Made by a program: the position numbers and the translations under genes | In this document: positions 12,900 to 25,439 of the stretch, in pieces | Position numbering within the stretch: the stretch's first letter is position 1 | Layout: each line of letters opens with the position of its first letter | Source of the DNA: Rhytidiadelphus loreus | Taxonomy: Eukaryota > Streptophyta > Bryopsida > Hypnales > Hylocomiaceae | DNA length: 64,000 nt | Direction: 5' to 3' | Assembly: GCA_947034895.1 (NCBI GenBank) | Contig: OX344765.1 | Span: 41,421,001-41,485,000, forward strand | The notes under the pieces: generated by a model | Seen by the model: the letters and a program-made list of their open reading frames with translations, nothing else | What the model was told of the DNA's origin: nothing | Databases searched by the model: none

Positions 12900-15800
12900 G
12901 CCCACTTCAGTTCCCGGAAGCATTATCCCCATTTCCCTGGGCCCAGGGCCCAGGGGGGAAAGCGCCAGGGGCTGGTTAACAATGTTACGTAACTCAAACA
13001 GAGTCATCTGGGAAGTCACCCAAAACGCTCGCTCAGTTGGCGTGTTCAAAGGGAGTAAAACCAATTGTATATTCTTATTTCTTTTTCTTCTTAAAACCTA
13101 CAGTACACGGTATCCAATCCAGAATTCCATATTGAAGCCTGGCGAAGCTCCAGGCCCGAGACCAAGGCGTCATTCCAGCCTACAACCCGAGCCGCCTTGC
13201 ATCAGCAAGTGGGCCAAAGCCTGGGTCACCCCATTTCTCGGCTTCGCTTTTCAAACAACCACCCTGAACTCTCACAATTGGATTACTCTAACTCTAAATT
13301 TTTAAACAGGTTTTTTTAAACAAAAGGATAAGAGAAAAAGTAGAAGCCGCCAATCTGGCCAGGGGGAGCTAGAATAGTCCCAACTATCGCAGGCAGCTTG
13401 GTCACCAGACGAATATCGCGTCGTGTTTCGGCTTCCGAACGAACGTCCATACGAAGATTCTCACGCTGCAGCAATCCACGCACTCCGTCATTAGTTAAGC
13501 TTACCCCCAAGTTCATTCCATGACGAGCAAGCTACCAGTCACACTGAGTATTTCATTTTTCATATTTTCTAGTGGAAACTACTTCATGTCCATTGGCATT
13601 GGCAGTGGACTTGAGAAGAGGAGGCTTTGCATCCACTCACAGAGCTACCCTGAGGAAGTAGCTATCTTATTCTAGAAACAGTAAGTACCACGGATGTACG
13701 GGGACAGAGCCCTTGCAGCTGTCGCAGTGTAGCTGTTTTTTTTAATTGGCTCCAGAGTATAACATTGTTACCAATGAGGCAGAGTCCCTTTTGCATCCTT
13801 GAAAACGGGGACCCCTACAGTGAGCAGAATTTGTCTATTTATATATGGCTCCTAAACCAACCCTAATCCTTGAATTAAGTGATAAGTCTAGCCAAGCATA
13901 GGAACTTCCCAGCATCAGGGAGGACCATTGGCTGGTTATACAATGTTATGGATCGATGGATGGGGGAGGAGGCTTCTCACTATAGACAAACCAAAGAAGC
14001 GAGACAGTGCTGTTTCTTCAGTGAGAACTTCTTCGATCCAAAGTCGGTTATTACCTGAACCTTTTGGAAATAACTTTGTTCCAGTAGAAAAGTAGAACGT
14101 TAAAACTTGCAAAATATCTTTGGGTAACAAGACTCCGGCACACTCGGGGGACTCACTACCAACCCAACGACGGCAGGAGGGGTTCCCACTTCCCAGATGC
14201 CTCCGTGTGCGACGGTCCGGCGGCATTCCTAGACTCTAGAGCTGAATCAGATTCAGATGGGCCCGGGCACTATGACCCCGCCAATATAGATGGTTTCGAT
14301 CGACCAACTCTTGCCACTAGTACCGCAGAACCGTAACTGTTGGCGTCGGAAGCTTGAAGGAAATTTCTGTCGATGGACGCGGGTGCGCACAAGTATGCAA
14401 CGTGTATGGACAGAGTGACGAGTCTCGCAGCAGCACGTCGATCTCCCAGTCGATCTAGCTTCTTGGGCTTCATCCTTCGGGATCGATCGATACGTCTGTG
14501 CACAGATCATCGTCACTAGCGCCGGCCTTGGAGCAGCCATCGATTAGTGAACTTGTGTGTGTGAGTGGCTGCCTCTAGCTAGCTCTCTCTGGCGGGTTCG
14601 GTGTAGAGAGGACGCAGGCCAGGCTCTTCAGTATGTCCATTACAGTTGCATACTTGTGTGGACGGCGTTATATTCAGAGCTTTCAGCTAGTGCACGCACG
14701 TGAAAGGGGCCGGGGGGACTGAATCCACGATGCCGGCGTATGTGACTCGATGCAACGTCATCACTGGTTCAATGGAAATGGTCAAATTGGAGGAGCTCGC
14801 TTGGAGCTGGTACGTACAGTGCGCTAGCTACTGTGTTTTCTGAATGTCGTTACGTACTTCTTCCACTAACGTATAAATTTTTTTCGAGGTTTCTAAGAAT
14901 AGGTTGTCAAGAATGACGTCGACAGCATCCGTAGCTGCGATCTAGTTCCAGGTGGGCTTTGCTTACTCCGTTTCAGTCGATTAGTACTCACAGTGTTTTC
15001 GTACTCACATTTTTGGCTTGTTTTCATTCATGTGATGCAAGTGTAGTCTTGAAATCAGACGTCAGACGAGTACTGTCCTCGCGTGCTGCTCCACCATCTT
15101 CATTTCTTCCTGGAAAGGATCCCAATTAAAATATAATATATATGTTTAGGTGCCGTTTGCAACCCAACATCCGGGAATCCAGCGTTCTGGAGTTGCACCG
15201 AAGTAGCGAAGGGAGATTATATATGTCGGGTTCCCGGACTGCATTCCTGCTTACATTACTTACGTACGTGTTGCCTACAGGGAAAATTTGTGCCATTGAT
15301 TTTCTCTGGTTTCCGCTGTTCCCTGATTCCCCCGTTCCCAGTGCTAATAAGCATCTTTGAAAACTTCTGATACAATCGTAATGGAAACGAGGATAATCTC
15401 CCAGTGTTATTATATAATCAGAATATACCCTTATTAGAAAGACTTCCATCAGTGTTTTTCTGGTTATCTGGCAAGTCTTACAAAGGTACAAGTAATGTAT
15501 GCACTTTCCCGACGCATCAGTTTCCTAGTACGTCCAGGATTTTTGCAGAGTGACCAACACATCTTTAACTCCTCGTGCTATCGAGTATGCTAATTTGGTA
15601 CATTGAGTAAGTCAATTTTCCAAGAACCTGCAGATCGAGAACTTGGATGTACCGGTTTTTCAGATTGAACGCAGTGGAAGTGGAGACAACAAACAACGTA
15701 CAGGAGTTGGGAGTATATTGCTTAACATTTCTTTTCACGAGTTGTATCATAGAGAAGTGTTTCAATTTGAGATTTACTATGATTCTGTCGTGTGTTGTTA

Positions 15801-17113
15801 TCCGAAAACACGTTATTCAAGCTGTAAACATGCTTTTACGTGGAACGTTTTGCCAGTTTCAACCAAGCTGATCGTAGTTAAGTACTTAAGTAGGTGCACC
15901 CGAAGTACTTCTTGAAACAGTTCCAACTTGAAAGTACACTTCAATGTGAAATCAAAGTTTTTCAGTTCGATGTGGAATTGCAAAACTGCATTGGAAACCA
16001 GATATTATGTAAGCAAGTGGGAGGACGAACCATTAACATAGTTTACAGTTGGTCTGCTAAAGTGCTAATTAAGTGCTAACTGAAATGAATATAAATTCTG
16101 TGAACATATGATGATATGAAGCCCACGTTGCTGTTCACAGCATGCCTAGCTGTTCTTTCTGTGCCCCAAAGAGTCGGTTCCCAAAAGCCTGGTTCGATGG
16201 AATGGATTTCTGTGCAGACTATTATTGGTCCTTGCCCTGATGATGATTTGTATGAATTGTATCTTGTCATGATCCTGAATATGGGCTGCAAAGTGTATTC
16301 TTGTAACATCAAAATTAACAGCCAGCTAGGTTGATTCAGGACGTCTTCTGCAAACAATCAATCAACTGCACGTATCCAATTTTGTGAACTCTTCATTACA
16401 CTGAAAGTGCAACGTCCATTTGAGCTTCATCATCTCCACGTCTGTACTAATTACTAAAATGACAGAAAGAGGAACCAAAGTTCTACCTCCATCATTGAGG
16501 GTGTCCCATAATGCTGATTATAACTCTGGTTTTCTCTTTTTTGGTAAAAGACTAAAAGGGATCGACTAAACATCTACATCACTTGGAATCTTCCTTTCAG
16601 AGCTGATTGGGTGATTTTTATTAATTGTAGTGTGCCACAATTGTCATTTCACTTAGCTTGTTGCGGCCGATGACTGATAGTTGAAGTTTAATTTGAAATC
16701 GAATCCAAATCTGTTCTAGACTTCTAGTATTGCAATAATTTTGTTATGTAGTGTTTGTAGTAGTGAATTTGAACCATACATACAGGATATCTGTGTACCA
16801 CTAACCACTGTACTTTATAATGTAATCCACCCTAAATGTCAACAAGACACTTGATTGAAACTGTTACCAAATGATCACATAGAAAGCGTTACGCTGCCTC
16901 TGCCATAAATTCCACAGCACGAACTCTATTTCCTCCCTCCTACTCTTACTGTCAAGCCCTGTCTGTTGAATTGGACCTCTATGTCATCACTGTGTACCAC
17001 CTGATGCAGCTCGAATGTCCCTCAATCAACTTTATAGTCCGCCAATTTCGATCAAACGCGGTGTTCCAGTACGTACTTCGGTACCTTTCAGAGCAGGTGT
17101 TCTCACTACTACA
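12900..17113. other. GC-richer low-copy island, no gene recognised
   Basis: From about 12.9 kb the composition changes from AT-rich repeat DNA to near-balanced DNA like that around the real genes. Frames exist on both strands, for example a minus-strand frame at 14,253-14,540 and a plus-strand frame at 16,116-16,334 whose first residues look like a signal peptide. None resembles a family I know and none shows a convincing exon chain. The island resumes after the Tc1-like insertion (18,764 to about 19,050). It may be a decayed gene, a non-coding transcript or a promoter region. Confidence 0.4.
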
Positions 17114-17115
17114 TA

Positions 17116-18761
17116 CAGTGGTCAGCGAAAGTGTTCGGACAGGATACTTTTTTCTACAAAATGAACTAGCAATCCTTAAGAGGTTATTATAAAATTGCAA
17201 GAACTTTAACACAAGATCACATAGACGCTATGAACATGTAGCACAACATTCATAATAAAAAAAGTCACTCAGAAAATTAATCAAAAAAGAAACACATGAA
17301 ATGGGTGTACGATTCATTATGCAAAAATGAAGTTTTTTGTTTATTTACTATGAAAGTTGAACCATGAGCTACAAAATCAGTTCAAGAGCTTGGAGGCACA
17401 ACCCTAAACCACTCAAAATGACTACCATCGTGTATAGCCACCCTTTGCCTGATAAACGTCAACAGCTCTTTCAGGCATAGACATGATCAACTTCCTTACA
17501 ATATCAACCTCAATGCTATACCAAATTTCCTGTAGTTTCTCCCACAAATCCTTTTTGTTAGTAGGTTTCCTCTCAGACATTCTCATACGATGATCTACTT
17601 CATTCCAAAGGTGTTCTATAGGATTCAAGTCAGGCGACTGAGCCGGATGCCAAATGAGCTGAAATTTCTGTGCCAACAACCACTCTGTAACATACTTAGA
17701 AGTATGTTTGGGGTCATTGTCATGTTGGAAAATAACATTCTCCTCTCCTAAATCATGCATGTGTATTGTATTCATAAGCTCCATCTCCAAAATTTCACGA
17801 TACAAAAATCTATCCATAGTCCCTTCTATGAGACGAAGGTTGCCAACTCCCTCCTAGCTCATGCATCCCCAAACCATAATACTTCCTCCCCCGAATTTGA
17901 CAGTAGGTAGCACATGTTTGTCCTGCAAACGCTCTCCACTCCTCCTCCAACAATATTGCCGCCCATCTGAGCCAAACAAATTGAATTTCGACTCATCTGA
18001 AAAAATCACATAACTCCAGTCCATCCAAGTCGCATGCCTGCACTTCTTTGCCCATGCATATCGACGTGCCTTGTGCTTTTTCGTCAGTAATGGCTTCTTA
18101 GTCTTCACACGGGCTTTCAATCCTTGCCTTTGAAGACTCCTTCGAACTGTGTCATTGCTCAAATCCAATCCTTGAGATCGCAACTCTCTCCCCACTGCTG
18201 CAACTGTACCATTAGATGGACGTTGTAACAACCTTACAACCTCACGATCAGCACGTTCATCAAGAATTCGAGGTCTTCCTGGTGAATGCACATCTCTCAA
18301 ATCACCTCTCATAGTAAACCTTCGAACTATATCTTGGCAGGTGCTTCGAGAAATTCCTAAAACTACTGAAATCTCAGAGTAAGAATACCCTCTCTCATGC
18401 ATCCCAAGAACTAACTGGCGTTCATCAAGAGACCTTCTGGGAGCCATAGCTAATCGACTGTAATCTGTAGCAAACACTTTGAATTCGAAAATGCAAGAAG
18501 TCTTTGTATATACATGTTCATTAGCAAGATTTTTTGAATGCACAACTTCTCTGCATATTGAATCGGACACCCTTGGATGACACATTTCCCTTTGCTTCAC
18601 TTGCAAGTAACTCAATTTTAACACCCATGCACTCTCTGGACTTCCACCTGTCTCTAATATCATAATTAGCTTAAAAAATCAGCTGCCATTTGCAAAAATC
18701 AACAGCTACCACTACTAATTAAGGATCTTCAGTACTGTCCGAACACTTTTGCTGACCACTG
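17116..18761 (-). mobile_element. Full-length Tc1-like transposon, 1,646 bp
   Basis: Terminal inverted repeats of 27 bp (17116-17142 and 18735-18761) start CAGTGGTCAGC, differ at one position, and are flanked by TA on both sides (17114-17115 and 18762-18763). This is the Tc1/mariner target duplication. One transposase gene fills the element on the minus strand. Size and layout are typical of Tc1 elements (about 1.6 kb). It sits inside the GC-richer island. Plant members of this superfamily are usually mariner-like DD39D elements, so a DD34E Tc1 type is unusual here. Confidence 0.95.
17422..18447 (-). pseudogene. Tc1-like DD34E transposase, one in-frame TAG
   Basis: This is a cut-and-paste transposase acting on the flanking terminal repeats. 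I start it at the ATG at 18447 (MAPRRSLDERQ), because the frame upstream has no family similarity. Visible parts: paired helix-turn-helix DNA-binding region (residues ~5-45 and ~65-110) joined by a GRPR motif (57-60); first catalytic Asp in IFSDESKF (151); GGGSIMVWGCMS (187-197); then TAG at 17854-17856; the same frame continues and has the second Asp in QHDNDPKHTS and the Glu in SPDLNPIEHLW, with 34 residues between them. About 341 codons in total match the family length. The TAG stands where relatives commonly have Trp. The frame is otherwise open, so the copy is recent but probably inactive. Confidence 0.93.
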
Positions 18762-18856
18762 TATGAGCCTCAACGCAATGTTTTGGAGCAACGTTTTTCC
18801 AGTGAGCAAGCAAAGCTTGAGGGAATATTGAGCAGCTTTTGTACTTAAGAAATAAC

Positions 18857-18902
18857 TTAGAAGTGAAAAGCAACGTTTCCCTACCAAAACGTTGCTTCAA
18901 TG
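18857..18902. repeat. Short inverted repeat (hairpin)
   Basis: AAAGCAACGTTT and AAAACGTTGCTT flank a few bases and form a near-perfect stem just right of the Tc1-like element. The sequence around it (18,770-18,850) has further pieces of the same words, so this may be the remnant of an older inverted-repeat element. Function unknown. Confidence 0.5.
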
Positions 18903-19059
18903 TTCCCCATGTTGTTGAGGACATTATCCCATAAGCATTGTCTTTGGTGAGACTCCCATGAAGTATAATATGCATGTATCTCTCACCACATCCTCTTCGT
19001 ACATGTTTCATGTGTACAATTGTAATGTAATGTGACTGATATGTATATGCGTATGGTAC

Positions 19060-20400
19060 ATTATTTGTATATGATATGTTTTTATTATCATAATACATTG
19101 TATAAATATTGTATATATTGGTATTGATATTTCATTGAACCAAATTAATAAAATATTAAACGTGACTCATTTTGAGCAACATTTTTAACTATGTATTTTT
19201 GTGAAACTTTCAAAGGGATTATAGTGTTGATAGTAAAATTTCTATTGTTTCAAAGGGGCTACATATGTAGTAGTGTTTGAAATATAAATCCACTTTGTCT
19301 TAGATTTTATACTATTATATACATATATGTCATAATTTTTTGTGATGGAATCGAGCCATTTTAACAAAATTGACATTCTAATGGAATGCATCACTTCTTC
19401 AAGTAACTTTCACAAGATTTTTCATATTCATTGAAGTTTTATTAACTTTGTACAAATGTACAATTTGCAACTTTAGAAAATTAAGGAAAAATGAAATTTT
19501 AGGAAACTTTATGAAATTGGAGTTTTCTTTTTCCTAGACTTTGAAATCCCCATTAAATGAATATGAGTTCTTCTACATTAGATTTGCATGTAGGGTGGTA
19601 TTGAATTCAATACACTTCAATATTATATAAAAATAAAAAGGGGCCTCTTTCATGATGTCATGAAACGAAACAAATGACTCCATGGAAATGTCAATGTCAA
19701 TATTGGCATGACTCTGTAGAAATGGTGGGTTGGATCATCAAGAAAGAAAACAAATGAAATAATTGACAAAACAGAATGTCAATTTTGTTAAATTAGCAAC
19801 ATTCACACAAATAAAATTTGTGACATATATGAAATATTTTCACAAAGGTCTAATTCCAAGTCACAAACTAGATTTTGAAATTAGGCCGCACATCCTAAGC
19901 CGCACTAAAGTGTTGAAATATTGTTGATTTAACCAAATTGGACATTATGGGTAGAAATCCTAGTTTAAAGGAGCACATTACTTATGAATGAAATTCAATT
20001 TGTATATGAAATTGAACATTTAAAAGAACTTAGAGATATTGGATTGCTTTATTATTTTAGACAAGTCTATTGAGGATAGTAGCATGTTCTTTAGTAGATT
20101 TTATAAATGTCCCAAGGCTTCATTTTTAGCCTTGTACACATTAACCCTTAAAGTCCTACAGCCATTCTTCTGTCAAAAAATACTCAAAACTATCATTTTT
20201 GCTACATTTGCCCAAGAAAACAAAAAAATAACTTTCTTAGAATCTAACTGTAGGATCTTAAAACTTCAGATGACTTTGACCACCATTTGTGGAAATTATT
20301 TGCACTACACATTTTGAATTTAAAATTTTTATGTTGAAGAATTGATTTGAAATTCTATGGAAAAAATTTCAAAAAACACACATTTGATTTTTATTCTTTA
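19060..20400. other. AT-rich DNA, no gene seen
   Basis: No frame here resembles a known protein. The stretch 20.2-20.4 kb (with GAATCTAACTGTAGGATCTT) is similar to 25.44-25.71 kb and appears to be an outer module of the dispersed repeat DR1. Confidence 0.5.
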
Positions 20401-20404
20401 AAAA

Positions 20405-20900
20405 ATTGTTAAGTAGAAGCAGGTCTAAGATTGAAAGAAAAACTAAATTGTTATTACCTCTAAGATGGAATTGAAAAATAAGAATTCCAATGGTGAGATT
20501 GTGCTAACAAGTACACTTGAATCCTATAAGTTATTTTTTTAAGGAAATGCTTAGATTGCTTGAAAAACAAGATTGTCTATAACTTTCTCATCATTAAAGC
20601 TTCACATGTAGACAAAAATATAATAGTTTAGGAATTTAAAAAATATACATTTGGAATTTTTGTGATTTTTTTAGTGTTGTCCGTTGACCATCGTTTTTGG
20701 CTTATTGTGCCATAACTTTTTCTTCCAAACATTGATTGAAATAAAAATTACTCCATATATTACTAGGAAGCTTATATGTTTTTCTAGCTTCATATAAAGT
20801 TTCAAAAAATTATGATGAATGTTGAGACCGTATAAACCTACTCGAAGCTACATTTTGGCCTTCATTGGGTCAATGGAACTTTAGAGGATAATTATACTTT
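20405..20900 (+). repeat. Dispersed repeat DR1
   Basis: The 5' module contains AATTCCAATGGTGAGATTGT and AAGCTTCACATGTAGACAAA. The 3' module contains TGTGCCATAACTTTTTCTTC and ends in a drifted CTTTAGAGGATAATT motif. It is colinear with 3.55-4.09 and 26.62-27.14 kb. Confidence 0.65.
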
Positions 20901-21422
20901 GAAATAAATAGCTTCAATGATTTCATTATGATTGCCTCACCAAGAAGAATAAGCAATTATTGGCATTTAACTCCAAAAGGTTGAGGCACATTTTAGGCAA
21001 AAAGTGTGAATTCTTCCACTTTTTAGGACAATGAGAAGAAAAAATAAAAAATAAGTTTCTTTTTCAAAATTCATCCATACAAATTTGTATTAGACTATTG
21101 TGGGAATGTATGGAAAAAAATTTAGAAACTTTGACTACATCAATTGAAAGATTATAATGTTTGAAGTTAGATGAAAAAAAAAATTGACCTTGCCCAACAA
21201 ACCAATAGACTTTAACTCTTCCTAGAGTGAGATTTTTACATTACATCTTGTATTATACAAGTTACATTTCTACCAAATTTTGAAAGTAGAAGAAGAGTTT
21301 TGCATATACTATCCAAAGTTGACTAAGCTATTTGAAAAGTTCAAGGCAACATAACTTTAAATCCAAGCATTTGATTAGAAAAATATTATATTTCCATTGA
21401 AGGGGTACATGTTCACACCTAG

Positions 21423-21594
21423 CACTAGTAGAAAATTTGAAATTTCTGTTGTTTTGGTCACGTTGATTTGGGTCAATTTTTTGTTGATTTTGACAGAAAT
21501 CAGTTAATTTCAACAAATTTTTGTCAAAATCAACAAAAAATTGACCAAAATCAACGCAACCAAAACAACAGAAATTTCAAATTTTCTACTAGTG
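21423..21594. mobile_element. 172-bp palindromic MITE with CACTAGTAG ends
   Basis: The element runs from CACTAGTAGAAAATTTG to its inverted copy CAAATTTTCTACTAGTG and is flanked by the 3-bp duplication TAG on both sides (21420-21422 and 21595-21597). The arms pair for more than 70 bp with few mismatches (for example TTGTTTTGGTCACG against TTGTTTTGGTTGCG), so the single strand would fold into one long hairpin. CACTA ends plus a 3-bp target duplication place it with CACTA-type non-autonomous elements. A related right end lies at 7.79-7.86 kb and a more distant one near 28.79-28.85 kb. Confidence 0.88.
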
Positions 21595-21599
21595 TAGTA

Positions 21600-23180
21600 T
21601 CGCGCCCCTGAATGGTATGCAACTCGCTACTAAATCCACCCACTTTACTTTGAGACTCACCCCAGGTTCATACCATGCCCTAGTGTAGAGTGAGATACAT
21701 CCAACCAATATCAAGGATTACATTAGCACATTATGGTAATACACAAGTGGTAGTGAGGCTTCACCACCAACCTCACCAACTATGGCTTACTATAACATTC
21801 TATCTTTACATCACCTTAGACTACTCATTTCCTCAAATGCGACAAGTGTTGAGGACGTTATGGCCCTCCAAAGGTTCAAGTCTTTTGGGAGAGTAGTTCT
21901 CTGGGACTCCACCCTCTTTGGATGCCTATAGCTCTTAGCATACAACTCATCTCTTCATGAACCTTAGCATTCCAGAAAACTTATCTCCAGAAAACTTATC
22001 TCCTTAGCTTTCGAACAATATAAATCATGACCTATTTGACTCAAAAAAATCTTCCTAAACCTTAACTCCCATGTCTCACACTTTGGAGTGTGACTAGGAC
22101 ACTGTCAACTTTGAAGAGCCATAACTTTTGAATTCAAATTCAAATCTTTGCGTTCTTTAAACTCGTGGGTGCATCTTCTCACAAGCTTTCCAAGCATGTA
22201 CAGTATGCCTTCCAACTTGTCCCAAAAAGAGCGCTACAACGCTCTAATTGCTCGAGACTCCCAAACCTTCACACCTCATCTCTTGCAAGTCTTTGGGAGT
22301 TACCCTTAACATCCCCCTTGCTCACCAAGGTGGAACGGGCACGGGAACGGGCATGCTCTAAGATATCAAGATGAGGGTCATGACACCTTATGTTAAAATT
22401 TCAAGAACATCCAACATAAATCAACGACTTCATGTGTATACATAGAACAGTCACTTGGTCCTTTAAAGATTTATAAATTAAACAATTCATACTTTACATT
22501 GAAGTATGGAACAAGTTTATATAGGTTAGGTCCTTGAATTATAAGAGTTTTGCACATGCTATCCAAAATTGCATAGGTTGCCCAAAAAGTTAAAGGCAAC
22601 ATAACTTTTGATCCAAGCACTTGATTGGAAAAAAAAATTATACTTTTCTAATCGAGAGTCCGGATTTTTTTTCCGATCAGGTGAATTTTTTTTCCACTAA
22701 GGGACTAAGGGAGTACATGTTCACACCTTGAGTCAAATTTTTGTGAACATCCAACCAATATTGACTTTGTTAGAAACCTTCCCGAGATTTTTGGAGTACG
22801 TTGAACAGACACTAGGTCCTTTAATCCTTAAAGGACAAAGGGGTGACCTTGGAAATCATCCCTTTTCATTACCATGTGAATCATGAGCTTTAGAAATAGC
22901 AAAAGCACTCATTGGAAGTCAAACTACTGTAGAAGACCTCGGACCCCTTTTTACAACAAAATTTTGAGGATGAATAGTTGCACTTATGTCCTACTACAAG
23001 GATTCCCTATCATCCATGGTCCGACACCAAACGTCCTCCTCAATGTTGAAGGGTTAAGGGGTCAAAAGAACTTTTGGAGGTTAAATTTGGGTTGTTTCTT
23101 AGAATCACCTGAGCTCTCTTGTTTCTCATCTACTTTAGCCCTGTAACCCCATTGAAGGACAAAAAAGTGTCTGGACAATG
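21600..23180. other. AT-rich DNA with repeat fragments, no gene seen
   Basis: Diverged pieces of the 9.7/12.6-kb direct repeat occur at 22.39-22.49 and 22.72-22.81 kb. The remaining frames do not resemble known proteins. Confidence 0.5.
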
Positions 23181-24880
23181 AATCAATATATCAATATACT
23201 AACTTGCATCAATTTTTGGCTGACTACGGACGTCACAGGGCTCGTTCTTTCAAGGTTCCATTCCTGACCGAGAAGAGATCGAGAAGGGTAGTGGAGAATG
23301 CATTCGCAAAGCGGAAGCATTTTGTCAGCAACTTTGCTGCTCTTCAGTTGTTGAACTCAGAGGGTTGGATTGGAATGTCAGCAGTCAGTTTGTCAGCAGT
23401 CTGTCATTTGTGTGTCACATTGCAGCTTTTTCTCTTGATTCATCAGAGCGTCTTTTGACAGAATTAGTGCCTCGTACACGTACTAACTTAGAGCCTCACT
23501 TTGCAGTCAATATACACCGCACCCAACTTCCGTGAGCTGTTTGTAATCCCTTGTCACTTTTGAATAATGAGTACATATATACACCTTCGATCGATCAGCA
23601 TAACAAGACCAATCCTGGAGGGTTGTGTACAGAACTTACATGAAAAGTATGAAGCCCAAGTGACGATCCTTATTCCAGATTGGGTTCAACTTTGTTTGTA
23701 CGTTTCTGGTGTAGGTGTGATCTGGTTACAAGTTTCATCCACAAGCGAAACAATAGCAGCAACGCTAGAAGAGTCGACTGGAACTGTTGCTTTAGAAAAT
23801 AATGGAAATATTCTCGTTCATTGTGGAGATTGAAGTTAACTCAAAACTCAGAAAGGTCTACATGTATGACGGAAAAAGTGTGGTAGTCTAAATTGATTCT
23901 AAAGTGGGTGTGGTAAAACTACCCCCTGGCTTTCTAAAAGTGTTTTCGAGTACTTCCAGAGAACATTCCAAGCGTGATGCTTTTTGAGCAATCTATCTCC
24001 ATTTTCAACTTTAAGAATTCATAACTGTTTCTTTGAGGATCCCAGAAAATATGAATCAAAGTGGATGAGATGATTGCGTCTTCGATTCACCATTCAAGAA
24101 AAAGACGAACTGAAGAAATGTCTTGTAACTGCTCTGGAAATGAAACTACTTTTGGAGGAAACTTTATGGACGGACTGGCTCCCCACCATCATACTCCTTT
24201 ACGTGAGTTTTTTTGGACTTTTTTCAGGTTGCACAAGGTCTCCAGTCTCCCCTTGCTGCTCCCCCTTGCAGTTGCAGATATGATGAGACGGTGGCCAGTA
24301 ACTTAAGTAAGGCTTTCATGACAGGCTTGAGATGTTGCAAGATCGAGTCTGTACTTGACTTTTGATAATCAGATGCAGACCTGGGGAGGGAGACGCAGAG
24401 AATTTTCTGTCGTCATTCAAGCACCAACCTCGATCCACCAGGGGTGCCTAGCTACGCTTAACTCGCACCAAATTAACCCAATCGATCATGCTACGCTATT
24501 TCTATAATTCTTTCCTTTGTTTAGATGCAACTGAATCGAGACAGTTTCCATTCCAAGGAAAAGCTACTGTAGGAAGCGCTGCAGATTGTACATGTTGGAT
24601 CATGGAGGTGTCAGGAGAAACGACAAGGAAATTAAAAAAATCATGCATGCTTTAGACCTTTAGTCTGTAAAGTGACACAGTCAAGTAATGCCATGCAGGT
24701 GTTCGGTGGTCGCAGCCTCTGGCAAAAGTCACACCGGCTAGTTATGTTACTTAACTCATAGCAAGCCTCAGGAGTCTGTTTGCAGACCGACTCAAACCGG
24801 CTCAGGAGTAAGCTTATCTTTGGGCCTAAGCTGGTAATCTGCACTCAAAGCGACCATTGAAGAGATAATTACCTTTTCGG
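23180..24880. other. Second GC-richer island, no gene recognised
   Basis: Composition is again more balanced than the surroundings. Plus-strand frames at 23,204-23,458, 23,567-23,833 and 24,061-24,306 follow one another, but they share no recognisable family and I could not link them with splice sites. It may be gene debris or a non-coding transcript. Confidence 0.35.
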
Positions 24881-24899
24881 GGAAGCCAAACTCCTTAAA

Positions 24900-25110
24900 A
24901 CTCCTTAAAACAATTTAAAGTAATTTTTTGTAGGAAGAAAGATGGAATTGGCATCTAACCCAAGTCATTTCATATTTTTTTGGACCTTCATGGAATTAGT
25001 TATGAATTTTTGAAGTAAAATGCAGTGGTCACTGAAAGCACCCACCTCTTGAAATGTACACTATTCATACATTGAAGAAAGCAAAATGAACCTCTGTGTC
25101 ATGTTCACTT
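24900..25110 (+). repeat. Dispersed repeat DR2
   Basis: This stretch, with AGATGGAATTGGCATCTAAC and CATTGAAGAAAGCAAAATG, matches the reverse complement of about 38,590-38,790. No coding frame. Confidence 0.65.
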
Positions 25111-25439
25111 TTGGCAGGGTTGTATTGGCGGACATCGCAACAACTCGACAAACAAACGTCAAACAATGTCAAGTAGAGTCCCCACAACGTCTAGTAAAGT
25201 AAATTTACCTTTGACTTTCCAAAAAATTACCCCCCATTTACTTAGGCCACTTGGATGCCATGTGGCATCCATGTGGTACATTTAGGGGCACGTGCGGGAC
25301 CAACGAGGATGGACGAGTGCGGGTAGGGGCAACTGCAAGTACATGGTGACCGAGGTTAGGGGTGATCTCGGGTACTACAATTCAAAACTGCCACTTCTGT
25401 TGCATTCATCTAAGAAAAAAAAATTATATATATATATAA

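Noticed and set aside
16116..16334. Plus-strand frame starting like a secreted protein (MKPTLLFTACLAVLSV)
   Set aside because: Only the first ~20 residues look like a signal peptide. The rest resembles no family, there is no supporting exon or repeat pattern, and another frame covers the same DNA on the other strand.
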